64,000 nt of DNA from an uncultured Christensenella sp. (lineage in GTDB: Bacteria > Bacillota > Clostridia > Christensenellales > Borkfalkiaceae): positions 6,349-70,348 of the forward strand of contig CAJTXM010000009.1 in NCBI GenBank assembly GCA_910583545.1, read 5' to 3'. The notes under the pieces are model-generated. The model did not search any database. It was not told where the DNA came from and saw only the letters and a list, made by a program, of their open reading frames with translations. A program made the position numbers and the translations under genes. This document shows positions 36,175 to 44,502 of the stretch, piece after piece. Numbering within the stretch: position 1 is the stretch's first letter; every line of letters begins with the position of its first letter.

Positions 36175-37689
36175 TTAAACGTTCTGTTCGATTAATTTCA
36201 ACTGTTCTTTGCAAAGCGGAAGTTTGTTTTCTCCGAAGAGTTCGTCAAGATACGCTCTTGTTCCGTCCGCCATCTGTTTTACATACACGGGGTTTTTCGA
36301 TTCTAATTTCCTGAATACTTTCCTTGACAGGATATCGTCTATTGCTTCAAGCTCTGTTCCTCCGCTCGCCACTATTACCGGCACGTAGCTTCGGATCTGT
36401 TTCATTATTCTGTTGCCGAACGTGATATGGAACGTCTTTATCATATATTCGTCCAGCTTCTTTATCCGTCTTAAATTCCTGTCCGTTATATCAAACTCTC
36501 TCTGCGCTCTTTTAAACAGTTCTTCCAACCGCTTTGCCGATATCTTTTTCTTTCCGTATTCCTTTACTTCAAACGGTATTGCTTTCTTATCCAGATTCAA
36601 TACCATTGCTCTGTCGTATACCTTATCCGATATCGCAAACGTACTGTCGTCGTTGTTTGCCGTTCCCACAAACCACATATTCGTCGGAAGTCTCAGTTTC
36701 CCGTCGCTCTGCAACAGCTTCGGGTCGTCTTCCCTCTTATCCGCAACTACGTCTAAATTCCTGCCGTCTACGTTCGGTATCTCCAACAGCGATAGAAACT
36801 CAGCAAAGTAGTATTCTACCCTTGCTATATTCATTTCGTCTAATACCGTTATATATATCTCGTCGTTATAGTCCGCTTCGTACATCTTATACAATAGCGT
36901 TGTCTCGTTAAACCGTTTGGTAAACTCGTTATAATATCCTACTAAATCCGTTCGCTCTTTCCACATCGGCTGTATAGGCACTACTACCGTCTTATTGTCT
37001 AAAAATTCTCCGAACGCGTACGCTAACGACGTCTTGCCCGTTCCCGACATTCCCTGCAGGATTATAAGCTTTGTTACTGCAAGTCCGCCGATAAATCTTC
37101 TGATATCCTCTATATCGTAATACAGCTTTAACCCGCCTGCCGAATAGTTCCTGAACTCTTCGCAAATCTCCCTCAGACTAAGTTCGTTATCATACTCCGG
37201 CGCTCTGTACCTTTCGTACTCCTTATCTATTTCCGTCAGCATATAAAACCGCGATCCGCTCTCTTCTTCTGCCGGACTTGACGGCGACTTTACTACTGCG
37301 GAGCTTCCGCCTGAAATCACTGTTTTTCTGACTGCGTCGGGGCGGTTTCTGAACTGGGATTCGCCTGCATAATTGACGTCTTCCCTGCTTTTCAGCTTCT
37401 TCTTTTCGTCCCTGAAATCGACATCGAGATACTCGAACGTGACCATATCGTTTTTATGGTTGCCGGTGCTGTGAATGATTATTATCAGAATAAGTATTAC
37501 GGGAAGAATAGCGAAGAGGGCTAAAATGAGGAATTTGTAGCCGTTTTTGAGCTGTGGCAGAAATCCGCTTCCTCCGTACGCGTCGAACTGTCTGATAATT
37601 GCGCAAATCAAAAGCGCGAAAAGCCCGACCACAAGAATAATTGTGATCACCGTCTTCAATATTAAGATAAGCTTATCGTGCTTTTTCAA
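36175..37689 (-). CDS. membrane-anchored McrB/MoxR-like AAA+ ATPase, copy A
   Basis: Two membrane helices (about 8-32 and 52-73) lead into a variable linker and an AAA+ domain. Walker A GMSGTGKTS is at 213-221, Walker B ITVLDEMN at 280-287, a sensor-1 segment MWFVGTANNDD follows, then a helical lid. The fold features (PIQPMWKERTDLVGYYNE after Walker A, LDEMNIARVEYYFAEFL) are those of McrB-type AAA+ proteins. The start is a TTG at 37689, five bases after the previous stop, with a weak ribosome site. Residues 137-504 are identical to residues 110-477 of the AAA+ protein at 39526-40959, and the coding DNA is identical too. The N-terminal parts are unrelated. It likely remodels a membrane-side partner using ATP; no nuclease partner is seen. 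Confidence 0.9.
   Translation of the reverse strand: MKKHDKLILILKTVITIILVVGLFALLICAIIRQFDAYGGSGFLPQLKNGYKFLILALFAILPVILILIIIIHSTGNHKNDMVTFEYLDVDFRDEKKKLKSREDVNYAGESQFRNRPDAVRKTVISGGSSAVVKSPSSPAEEESGSRFYMLTEIDKEYERYRAPEYDNELSLREICEEFRNYSAGGLKLYYDIEDIRRFIGGLAVTKLIILQGMSGTGKTSLAYAFGEFLDNKTVVVPIQPMWKERTDLVGYYNEFTKRFNETTLLYKMYEADYNDEIYITVLDEMNIARVEYYFAEFLSLLEIPNVDGRNLDVVADKREDDPKLLQSDGKLRLPTNMWFVGTANNDDSTFAISDKVYDRAMVLNLDKKAIPFEVKEYGKKKISAKRLEELFKRAQREFDITDRNLRRIKKLDEYMIKTFHITFGNRIMKQIRSYVPVIVASGGTELEAIDDILSRKVFRKLESKNPVYVKQMADGTRAYLDELFGENKLPLCKEQLKLIEQNV
36177..37281. repeat. 1,105-bp exact direct repeat, copy A
   Basis: Comparison with 39528-40632 at a constant offset of 3351 bases shows no difference that I could find by reading. 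The first mismatches are at 36176/39527 and 37282/40633. The block runs from the first base of the stop codon to the serine codon before SPAEEE, so its edges coincide with one protein module. Confidence 0.93.
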
Positions 37690-37694
37690 TTATA

Positions 37695-39512
37695 TCACTC
37701 TGCCTTTTTGTTGTTTCCGACGTCTTTAACAGACGGTTTTTCGCGCTTTTTCCAAAGCACCTGTTTGCGTATTTCTTTTTTGGTAATTTTCCACTGTTCC
37801 CTGAAAAATTTTTCGAATGCGACGTAGGCTTCCTGCAATTCGACAAACCGCTCGCGCGAAGTATATTCGGAGCTTGGGGAAAGTTTGCCCTGCAAAGCGC
37901 GCATACCGTCGAGTTCGCCTCTGACAAGCGCAAGTTCTCTGACTGCCTTGTCTGCGGTCTTTTTTGCTTCTTTCGCCTTTGCCTCGTAGTCGGTGCGGTA
38001 CTTGTCTTCGAATTCTCTGCTTTTGGCTTCGATTTCGTTTTGAAGGTTGTCGCCGCGCTCTTTTACCTCACGCGCGGCAGTTTCTATCTTTGCTTTTTCG
38101 GCGTTCATTTCGCTGTACCTGATTTCGTACTCGGAAATGGTTTGCTGCAATTTTGACGCGAACTCCAACTGTTTCGCCTCTATCCTGCTCTCGCAGTCGG
38201 CTTGAAGCGCGGTCATCTCCTGCTCGTGAGTGTTTTTCAGCGAGGTGGTGTCTTCGATATATTTCTGGTTTAAATCCGCTATCTCTCGCTCTTTTTCGTC
38301 GAGCTGTCCGCTAAGTTCGCTGAATCTGCGGTTCAGCTCTCTTTTTTCAAGCGTAATTTCGTCTATTTTCGCATTCAGAGAGTCGATTTCCTGACGGATG
38401 ACAGCAAGTTCTTCGCTGTCGCGCTGTAACGTTCTGTTCCGCTCGTCGAGTAAAAGCGCGTATTCTTCGAGCGTTTGGTTGGATTCCAGAGCGCGTTTTT
38501 TAATGCGTTTTATTCTGTCTTCGAGCTTTTTGTTCTCTTCGTCTTTTCTGCGTTTTTCTTCACTGCGATAGGCGGTTTCGAGCATATCTTCTATGCCGTT
38601 GCCGACTTTGTATGCCGTAAAAGACGTGAGCTGAAAAGATTCGGCAAGCTCGTCTGCAAGCTTTTCGGAATACGGCGCGAAATCGGTGTTGACCTCTTTG
38701 TAGGTAAAGCCGAGCCCCTTATAAGACGCGACGTAGTCGTAAAGCGCGAGAGCGTGCTTGAAATTGTTGTTCATTTTCAGAACGTTGGTTTTGACGATGG
38801 GCGGTTTTATCATAGGCGTTTTGGCAACCTGAACCATAAGATCGGTTTCAAGCAGCATATTGATTATGCTCTGGCAGTTTTCTATCCGCTTAACTATCTC
38901 CGCCGAAGTTTCGTCCGCGATCGGATAAGGGTTATCCGTGCGTTTTTCGTAAATTTTTGTTTCTATCGTAAAAGTGCGCTTTTTCGTTTCTATTTTTTTG
39001 GAAACGGACAAGTCGCTTATGTAAGTTCTTCTCAGCGTCTCTATTTTTTCGAGACGGAACATAATGAAATCGCGCAAATAGCATAAAAGCATATAGAGAA
39101 AGCGGTTTTCATACACGGCGTAATCGCTGAGCTTTTCAACCATATACAGCTTGTCGGGAATGACGTCGTCACTTCCGTCTTCGGGAACGTGAGTTATCAT
39201 TTCGCTGTGTTTGGCAAGATGCTCGACGGAATCTTTCGAAATGCGTTTTACCTTTTCTATAGGCACGACTTCGCCGTTGACGCGGATGAACTGTCTTTCT
39301 TCGCGCACGGCCTTTTCGACAAATTCAAGTCCCGCTTCGATTTTTCTGACCCATTCGTCTTCTATTATGCACAGATATTTAGTTGTGTTCAGTTTATCGG
39401 CGTCAGTATCCGCTTTTGAAATAGCCGTCCTGTCTTTCTGGCAGGAAGTGTTGTCGGCTGTTTGCTTGCGGTATTCCTTAAACGCGCGGTAATATACGTC
39501 TAAACGGCTCAT
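37695..39512 (-). CDS. DUF2357-like coiled-coil protein (605 residues)
   Basis: Residues 40-290 carry a pattern resembling the DUF2357 domain found beside McrB-type ATPases: EDEWVRKIEAGLEFVEKAV, VPIEKVKRISKDSVEHLAKH, then a YAVYENRFLYMLLCYLRDFI helix. From about residue 310 to 540 the protein is heptad-rich and charged, a long coiled coil. The tail is very basic (KKEIRKQVLWKKREK). In McrBC-like loci a DUF2357 protein often ends in a PD-(D/E)xK nuclease; I see none here, so it is more likely a structural adaptor for the ATPases. It sits between the two AAA+ genes, 13 and 5 bases away, and inside the interval bounded by the exact 1.1-kb repeats. It has no membrane helix. The family call is tentative. 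Confidence 0.7.
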   Translation of the reverse strand: MSRLDVYYRAFKEYRKQTADNTSCQKDRTAISKADTDADKLNTTKYLCIIEDEWVRKIEAGLEFVEKAVREERQFIRVNGEVVPIEKVKRISKDSVEHLAKHSEMITHVPEDGSDDVIPDKLYMVEKLSDYAVYENRFLYMLLCYLRDFIMFRLEKIETLRRTYISDLSVSKKIETKKRTFTIETKIYEKRTDNPYPIADETSAEIVKRIENCQSIINMLLETDLMVQVAKTPMIKPPIVKTNVLKMNNNFKHALALYDYVASYKGLGFTYKEVNTDFAPYSEKLADELAESFQLTSFTAYKVGNGIEDMLETAYRSEEKRRKDEENKKLEDRIKRIKKRALESNQTLEEYALLLDERNRTLQRDSEELAVIRQEIDSLNAKIDEITLEKRELNRRFSELSGQLDEKEREIADLNQKYIEDTTSLKNTHEQEMTALQADCESRIEAKQLEFASKLQQTISEYEIRYSEMNAEKAKIETAAREVKERGDNLQNEIEAKSREFEDKYRTDYEAKAKEAKKTADKAVRELALVRGELDGMRALQGKLSPSSEYTSRERFVELQEAYVAFEKFFREQWKITKKEIRKQVLWKKREKPSVKDVGNNKKAE

Positions 39513-39525
39513 ATATCTCTGTTTA

Positions 39526-40959
39526 TCAAACGTTCTGTTCGATTAATTTCAACTGTTCTTTGCAAAGCGGAAGTTTGTTTTCTCCGAAGAGTTCGTCAAG
39601 ATACGCTCTTGTTCCGTCCGCCATCTGTTTTACATACACGGGGTTTTTCGATTCTAATTTCCTGAATACTTTCCTTGACAGGATATCGTCTATTGCTTCA
39701 AGCTCTGTTCCTCCGCTCGCCACTATTACCGGCACGTAGCTTCGGATCTGTTTCATTATTCTGTTGCCGAACGTGATATGGAACGTCTTTATCATATATT
39801 CGTCCAGCTTCTTTATCCGTCTTAAATTCCTGTCCGTTATATCAAACTCTCTCTGCGCTCTTTTAAACAGTTCTTCCAACCGCTTTGCCGATATCTTTTT
39901 CTTTCCGTATTCCTTTACTTCAAACGGTATTGCTTTCTTATCCAGATTCAATACCATTGCTCTGTCGTATACCTTATCCGATATCGCAAACGTACTGTCG
40001 TCGTTGTTTGCCGTTCCCACAAACCACATATTCGTCGGAAGTCTCAGTTTCCCGTCGCTCTGCAACAGCTTCGGGTCGTCTTCCCTCTTATCCGCAACTA
40101 CGTCTAAATTCCTGCCGTCTACGTTCGGTATCTCCAACAGCGATAGAAACTCAGCAAAGTAGTATTCTACCCTTGCTATATTCATTTCGTCTAATACCGT
40201 TATATATATCTCGTCGTTATAGTCCGCTTCGTACATCTTATACAATAGCGTTGTCTCGTTAAACCGTTTGGTAAACTCGTTATAATATCCTACTAAATCC
40301 GTTCGCTCTTTCCACATCGGCTGTATAGGCACTACTACCGTCTTATTGTCTAAAAATTCTCCGAACGCGTACGCTAACGACGTCTTGCCCGTTCCCGACA
40401 TTCCCTGCAGGATTATAAGCTTTGTTACTGCAAGTCCGCCGATAAATCTTCTGATATCCTCTATATCGTAATACAGCTTTAACCCGCCTGCCGAATAGTT
40501 CCTGAACTCTTCGCAAATCTCCCTCAGACTAAGTTCGTTATCATACTCCGGCGCTCTGTACCTTTCGTACTCCTTATCTATTTCCGTCAGCATATAAAAC
40601 CGCGATCCGCTCTCTTCTTCTGCCGGACTTGAATTTGCCGATACGGCGCCTTTGGTTCCGTTTCCGCCCTGCACGACTACCGAGGGAAGCGCAAGGTCTT
40701 TCAAAGGTTCAAGCTCCTCCTCTATCGTCTTGCGCGCGGTTTCGAGAATTTCCTGACGCTCGCCCTTTTCCTTGCCTTCAAGAGAGTTTTTCATTATAGA
40801 TACTCTGTTGTATTCGCCGACGATAACTCTTATGATTATTGCGATTATGAGCACGAGAATTATCCCTGCGTAAATAAACAGGGCCGTACGGCTTGTAAGC
40901 CGGTTCCAAATTTTGTCGCCTATCAAATTCCAGTCGACAGAAGCAAGAATCGAGTTCAC
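39526..40959 (-). CDS. membrane-anchored McrB/MoxR-like AAA+ ATPase, copy B
   Basis: One membrane helix (about 26-46) is followed by a charged helical stretch (GEYNRVSIMKNSLEGKEKGE and on to about 95), a short Gly/Ser linker, and an AAA+ core. Walker A GMSGTGKTS is at 186-194 and Walker B ITVLDEMN at 253-260. Residues 110-477 are identical to the core of copy A, down to the DNA, while the N-terminal 109 residues share nothing obvious. The start is a GTG at 40959 with AAGGAG seven bases upstream. Two ATPases with the same motor and different membrane anchors could form mixed or alternative rings with different partners. It lies 16 bases behind the GH3-like fusion gene and is the second gene of the operon. 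Confidence 0.9.
   Translation of the reverse strand: MNSILASVDWNLIGDKIWNRLTSRTALFIYAGIILVLIIAIIIRVIVGEYNRVSIMKNSLEGKEKGERQEILETARKTIEEELEPLKDLALPSVVVQGGNGTKGAVSANSSPAEEESGSRFYMLTEIDKEYERYRAPEYDNELSLREICEEFRNYSAGGLKLYYDIEDIRRFIGGLAVTKLIILQGMSGTGKTSLAYAFGEFLDNKTVVVPIQPMWKERTDLVGYYNEFTKRFNETTLLYKMYEADYNDEIYITVLDEMNIARVEYYFAEFLSLLEIPNVDGRNLDVVADKREDDPKLLQSDGKLRLPTNMWFVGTANNDDSTFAISDKVYDRAMVLNLDKKAIPFEVKEYGKKKISAKRLEELFKRAQREFDITDRNLRRIKKLDEYMIKTFHITFGNRIMKQIRSYVPVIVASGGTELEAIDDILSRKVFRKLESKNPVYVKQMADGTRAYLDELFGENKLPLCKEQLKLIEQNV
39528..40632. repeat. 1,105-bp exact direct repeat, copy B
   Basis: Same orientation and sequence as 36177-37281. Within the block isoleucine is mostly ATA with some ATC and almost no ATT, whereas the unique N-terminal parts of both genes use ATT and ATC freely. 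The block therefore looks compositionally foreign to both hosts. Confidence 0.93.
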
Positions 40960-40975
40960 GCTTTAACTCCTTAAA

Positions 40976-43900
40976 TTAAACGTTTGAAACAAGCGCGCGT
41001 TGAATTGCGCTTAAATTTTCGTCGCCGAAAAGTTTTTCGATAATTCCGTATATTACTGCTCCGCCTTTCTCTTTTCTGTAAGCTTTGCTGACCTTCAAAA
41101 GAAGAATTATCTTTGCCGTAAACATATTTACAAGCGCTTCGTTTTCGTCGCTTCCGCACTCCAAAAGCACGGAAGTGTATTTTTCAAGCTGCAAAAGCGA
41201 CTTGTTATCGATAGTGAATCTTTCGGTTGCGCTGACCGCGTCCGTGAACGCGTCAAGTTTTTTCCACACGCTTTCGCTGACGAAAAACTGTTCCTTCGCT
41301 TCGCCGACAATCTCTTCCAAATCCATACGTGAAATTACTTTGATTTCGTCGGACGCGCCCTCTTTGACCGCACACTTGCCTGCGATTATCTCGACAAGTA
41401 TTCCTGCATGGGCGAGCTGAGGGGTGAGCTCTTCGGTAAAGCTATCCGAAGACGGAAAGAGCATAAAGCAGAGATTTTGAGGAAGTTTTAAACTTACGTC
41501 GTCGTTGAAACGCAGGGTATGGTCCTCTGACGGAAAATTGGCATAATCCGTAAACGCCGAGAAATAGTCGCCTATATTCTGCATATTTACGTTTTCTATC
41601 ATTATACAGCAGTTTCGCTCGGGCGTTTTAGACGCGGAGTTGAGCGCGTTGGAAATATCGGAAAGCACGAAATCGCCGTCCGTATCGCCCTTTTTCCAAA
41701 GCAGGTCTTCGGGCGTGTTCCATTCGTCCGAAGCTTTTACTCTGCCTGCAACGGAAAAATATTCGCTTACTATATCCGAAAATGCGGGAAGAACATCTTT
41801 GTTCTTGCAGGATATAAATAACAGCTTTCCCGAAACGGTTGCCGAAATCAATGAACGGACGGAAGAAAGTTCGACGTTTACACCTCTGTTCGAGGCATAA
41901 GCGCGGAATGAATTGCAAAGTTCGTTAAAAGAAACTTTCTGCGAAAATTCGACTTCCTCCTCATCCTCGGCAAAAGTCGCGTCGTAACGGCGGACGGGCT
42001 CTTCGCCCTCTTCCCCGTCTTCGTCGTCCGGAGGATTGAATTCTACTATGGGTTTTTCTACGGGTTTGTTGTAGACGACTTTTGCGATCTCGTCGAATTC
42101 TTTGACCCGTGCAACCATATCGGTAAGCACTTCGTTGGGGTGCATATAGTTCTGTAACTTACGTTTTTTACAAAGTATTACGACGTAGACGAGTGCAAGA
42201 ATATTACCGATTGCAAGCAAGACGCCTAAAACAATATATAATACGGCGGTTTTTTCTGCGATGAGATTGGAAAATATCAGGCCTGCGCACATTGCATCGT
42301 AATAAACCGTGAGTGCGAGCACGATAAACAGCCTTAACCCGAAGGAAAGTTTTTTCTTTTCCCTCTTTATTGCCCTGTCGAGTTCGGTATCGGTAAAAGT
42401 GACGGCTGCACCCGTATTTTTGACGGGAGTATTTACGATTTTTTCCGCAAACGTGCGCTCCTTTACGTCAAATTCGGCTCTGAGCATAATTGCGTTTACG
42501 TTTTCGCATAAGCTTATTTCGTATTTACCGCCCTGTACGAACTGTCTGTCGTTTTCCCTGTCGTAAACTTTGAAAGTGTCGTCGTCGAAAGGAATTTCAA
42601 GTTTTACGGCTTCGCCCTTTCTGACGAACACCTTTTTAAAGCCCCTGAGAATACGGTTGGCAAACGCCGTGTGAGCGCCAGGTCTGTGTACGAACATCAG
42701 AAGAGTTGCATAGCCGTCGTATCTGCCCTTGTTGGTTACGGTACAGCTTGCGCCTTTTTCAGTTATTTTAAGACTTTTATATTCGAATTCGGTGAACGAA
42801 AGTCCGTAGCCGAACGGGTAAAGCACGTTTGAAGCCGAAGCCGTGCAATAGGAAGGTATTCCCTCTTCTTCCGTCACGGCTGAACCGTCTTTATAGAAAG
42901 TATCGATAAGTTTTCCGGAGGGTGAAATTTCGCCCGTAAGAATATCGAAAACCGCCTGAGCACAGCCCTGACCCGCGTTGTAGTGGAAAAGCACCGCTTC
43001 GCAACGGTCGGCAAAAGACAGATCGATGGCTTTTTCCGCGCTTACGACGGCAATGACTTTTACGCCCTTTCTGAAAAGCGCGTCCAAAAGCTCCCTCTGT
43101 CCCGCGGGAATAGCAGTTTCTCCCTTACCCGCGCAAAGGTATACGAGCGCGGCCTTGGCTTCGTCGCATAAGTTGAGCGCGGTTTCTATTAAGTCAAGTC
43201 TCCTGCTCTCGCCTGCGCAATAGCCGTGAGCGTAACCGACGGCGTTGATATTTTTGTACGCGTTGATTTCGTCGAAAGGACGATGCAGTGCGGTCGGCTT
43301 ATTTTCGTTGGTTATTCTGTAATCGTTGTTGGCGGCGTACTCGCCTATTACGGCGACGGGAATTTCCTTTTTCAGCGGTAAAATTTTATTCTGATTTTTG
43401 ATGAGCACTATCGACTGCTGTGCCGAATGATAGGCAAGCTTATCGTGATACGGCTCGTTGAAAAGCGGTTCGCGCGCGGATTTGCCGATACGGATGCGCG
43501 GCTCTTCCACAGACTGCGCACCGTTATTTTTCAGAGCAAGAAGCAGACTTATCATACTGTCGCACGAGGCGTTGACCGCCTCCGCGTCGAGAATTTCGCC
43601 GTTTCTTATCCTTCTGTCGAATTCGGCAAGTTCTATTTCGCCCTCGTCAAGCTCTTCCTTCGCTTTTATGTATTTATCGGTAAGGGCAACGAGATAATCT
43701 TCAAGCCCTTCCGCCGTTTCGCCCTTTACGAAAACGAGAGTTGCGCCGAGAGATACATACTTTGCAACGTCTTCCTTATTCGAGGCGACGCCGAAAAAGC
43801 AGCCCTTGAACGGGTTCTTTTTCTTAAACTCCTCCATCTTTTCAACCGAATTGAAACGAATTGAATTGACGTTCTTTACAACCGAAGTTTTTATATATTC

Positions 43901-44338
43901 CGCGGTTTCGTTTGCAATCACAATATTATCCGTTGCAGGGTTGTCGTCAAAGTTCAGGAAAGCTCCGCTCGCCTTTACGCCCTCCGACTTGTTCTTCAAA
44001 AATGACGAAGTTATGAAATTATCGTCGGAGATACCCTCTTTTTTCAGGCAGTTCGTGACGTTGAAATATGAAAATTCTTTATTTGCTTTCGCCTCGTTTC
44101 CCGTACATTCGTAGACGCTTTTAATTATCTGCCCGTCAAACGCAGACGCAAGCGCCTTGTCCGAGGGAAAAAAGGTTGCAAAAGCGTCCGTCGATTTCAA
44201 CGACGGATTTGCATAAAAACGGAATACCGGAAACTCATAGCTTTCCACTGAGCAGTTTTCATCCGGCTTAGAGCTTGTAATAAGCCTGATCCGCTGATGC
44301 AATGACATTCTGAAAATGAGTTCTTGGTTTTTTAGCAT
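40976..44338 (-). CDS. degenerate GH3 - two TM helices - degenerate AAA fusion protein
   Basis: Residues 1-540 resemble glycoside hydrolase family 3: HQRIRLITSS, FFPSDKALASAFD, ILPLKKEIPVAVIG, AGQGCAQAVFDILTGEISPSGKL and FGYGLSFTEFEY (509-520). The N-terminal barrel is shortened and lacks the family's SDW nucleophile segment and the KHF region, so glycosidase activity is doubtful. A FnIII-like region follows (to about 640), then two membrane helices (about 666-690, 698-722) and an acidic linker. Residues 800-990 align with the AAA+ genes downstream (FNELCNSFRAYA with LREICEEFRNYS; LPQNLCFMLFPSSD with LPTNMWFVGTANND). Walker A has become CKNKDVLPA and Walker B CIMIENVN. It is thus a pseudo-ATPase fused to a pseudo-GH3. 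It is the first gene of the operon. Confidence 0.88.
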   Translation of the reverse strand: MLKNQELIFRMSLHQRIRLITSSKPDENCSVESYEFPVFRFYANPSLKSTDAFATFFPSDKALASAFDGQIIKSVYECTGNEAKANKEFSYFNVTNCLKKEGISDDNFITSSFLKNKSEGVKASGAFLNFDDNPATDNIVIANETAEYIKTSVVKNVNSIRFNSVEKMEEFKKKNPFKGCFFGVASNKEDVAKYVSLGATLVFVKGETAEGLEDYLVALTDKYIKAKEELDEGEIELAEFDRRIRNGEILDAEAVNASCDSMISLLLALKNNGAQSVEEPRIRIGKSAREPLFNEPYHDKLAYHSAQQSIVLIKNQNKILPLKKEIPVAVIGEYAANNDYRITNENKPTALHRPFDEINAYKNINAVGYAHGYCAGESRRLDLIETALNLCDEAKAALVYLCAGKGETAIPAGQRELLDALFRKGVKVIAVVSAEKAIDLSFADRCEAVLFHYNAGQGCAQAVFDILTGEISPSGKLIDTFYKDGSAVTEEEGIPSYCTASASNVLYPFGYGLSFTEFEYKSLKITEKGASCTVTNKGRYDGYATLLMFVHRPGAHTAFANRILRGFKKVFVRKGEAVKLEIPFDDDTFKVYDRENDRQFVQGGKYEISLCENVNAIMLRAEFDVKERTFAEKIVNTPVKNTGAAVTFTDTELDRAIKREKKKLSFGLRLFIVLALTVYYDAMCAGLIFSNLIAEKTAVLYIVLGVLLAIGNILALVYVVILCKKRKLQNYMHPNEVLTDMVARVKEFDEIAKVVYNKPVEKPIVEFNPPDDEDGEEGEEPVRRYDATFAEDEEEVEFSQKVSFNELCNSFRAYASNRGVNVELSSVRSLISATVSGKLLFISCKNKDVLPAFSDIVSEYFSVAGRVKASDEWNTPEDLLWKKGDTDGDFVLSDISNALNSASKTPERNCCIMIENVNMQNIGDYFSAFTDYANFPSEDHTLRFNDDVSLKLPQNLCFMLFPSSDSFTEELTPQLAHAGILVEIIAGKCAVKEGASDEIKVISRMDLEEIVGEAKEQFFVSESVWKKLDAFTDAVSATERFTIDNKSLLQLEKYTSVLLECGSDENEALVNMFTAKIILLLKVSKAYRKEKGGAVIYGIIEKLFGDENLSAIQRALVSNV

Positions 44339-44391
44339 ATCGCTTACCTGCCTGTACAGTATACTTTCACCACTATAATAATTCAGAATAT

Positions 44392-44421
44392 ATTATATCA
44401 CACACGACGGGCAAAATACAA
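44392..44421 (-). promoter_or_regulatory. promoter of the 32-kb envelope operon
   Basis: On the minus strand TTGTAT (44416-44421) and a perfect TATAAT (44392-44397) are spaced by 18 bases. The predicted start is about 45 bases upstream of the ATG at 44338. No other promoter this good was found inside the operon's short gaps. Confidence 0.7.
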
Positions 44422-44469
44422 GTATTTTTTAATAAAAAGCCTTGACGGGTAAAACTTTTCACGGAAAGG

Positions 44470-44496
44470 AAACGGCGCCTTTTAAAGGCGCCGTTT
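44470..44496 (-). terminator. terminator of the MBL-fold lipoprotein gene
   Basis: A perfect 13-bp stem AAACGGCGCCTTT / AAAGGCGCCGTTT with almost no loop starts seven bases after the stop at 44503. TTTCCTTTCC follows on the minus strand. Confidence 0.75.
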
Positions 44497-44502
44497 GTAT
44501 GT

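Noticed and set aside
36413..40262. Plus-strand open frames found twice with identical translations (36413-36911 and 39764-40262)
   Set aside because: They are antisense shadows of the AAA+ core. Their identity only shows that the DNA of the two cores is the same.
36177..40632. Transposon or insertion sequence explaining the 1.1-kb repeat
   Set aside because: The repeats contain only the AAA+ coding region, with no transposase, terminal inverted repeats or target-site duplication visible.
36175..40959. Type IV McrBC restriction system
   Set aside because: The AAA+ proteins are McrB-like, but both have membrane anchors, no McrB DNA-binding domain is seen, and no PD-(D/E)xK nuclease (McrC) is encoded nearby.
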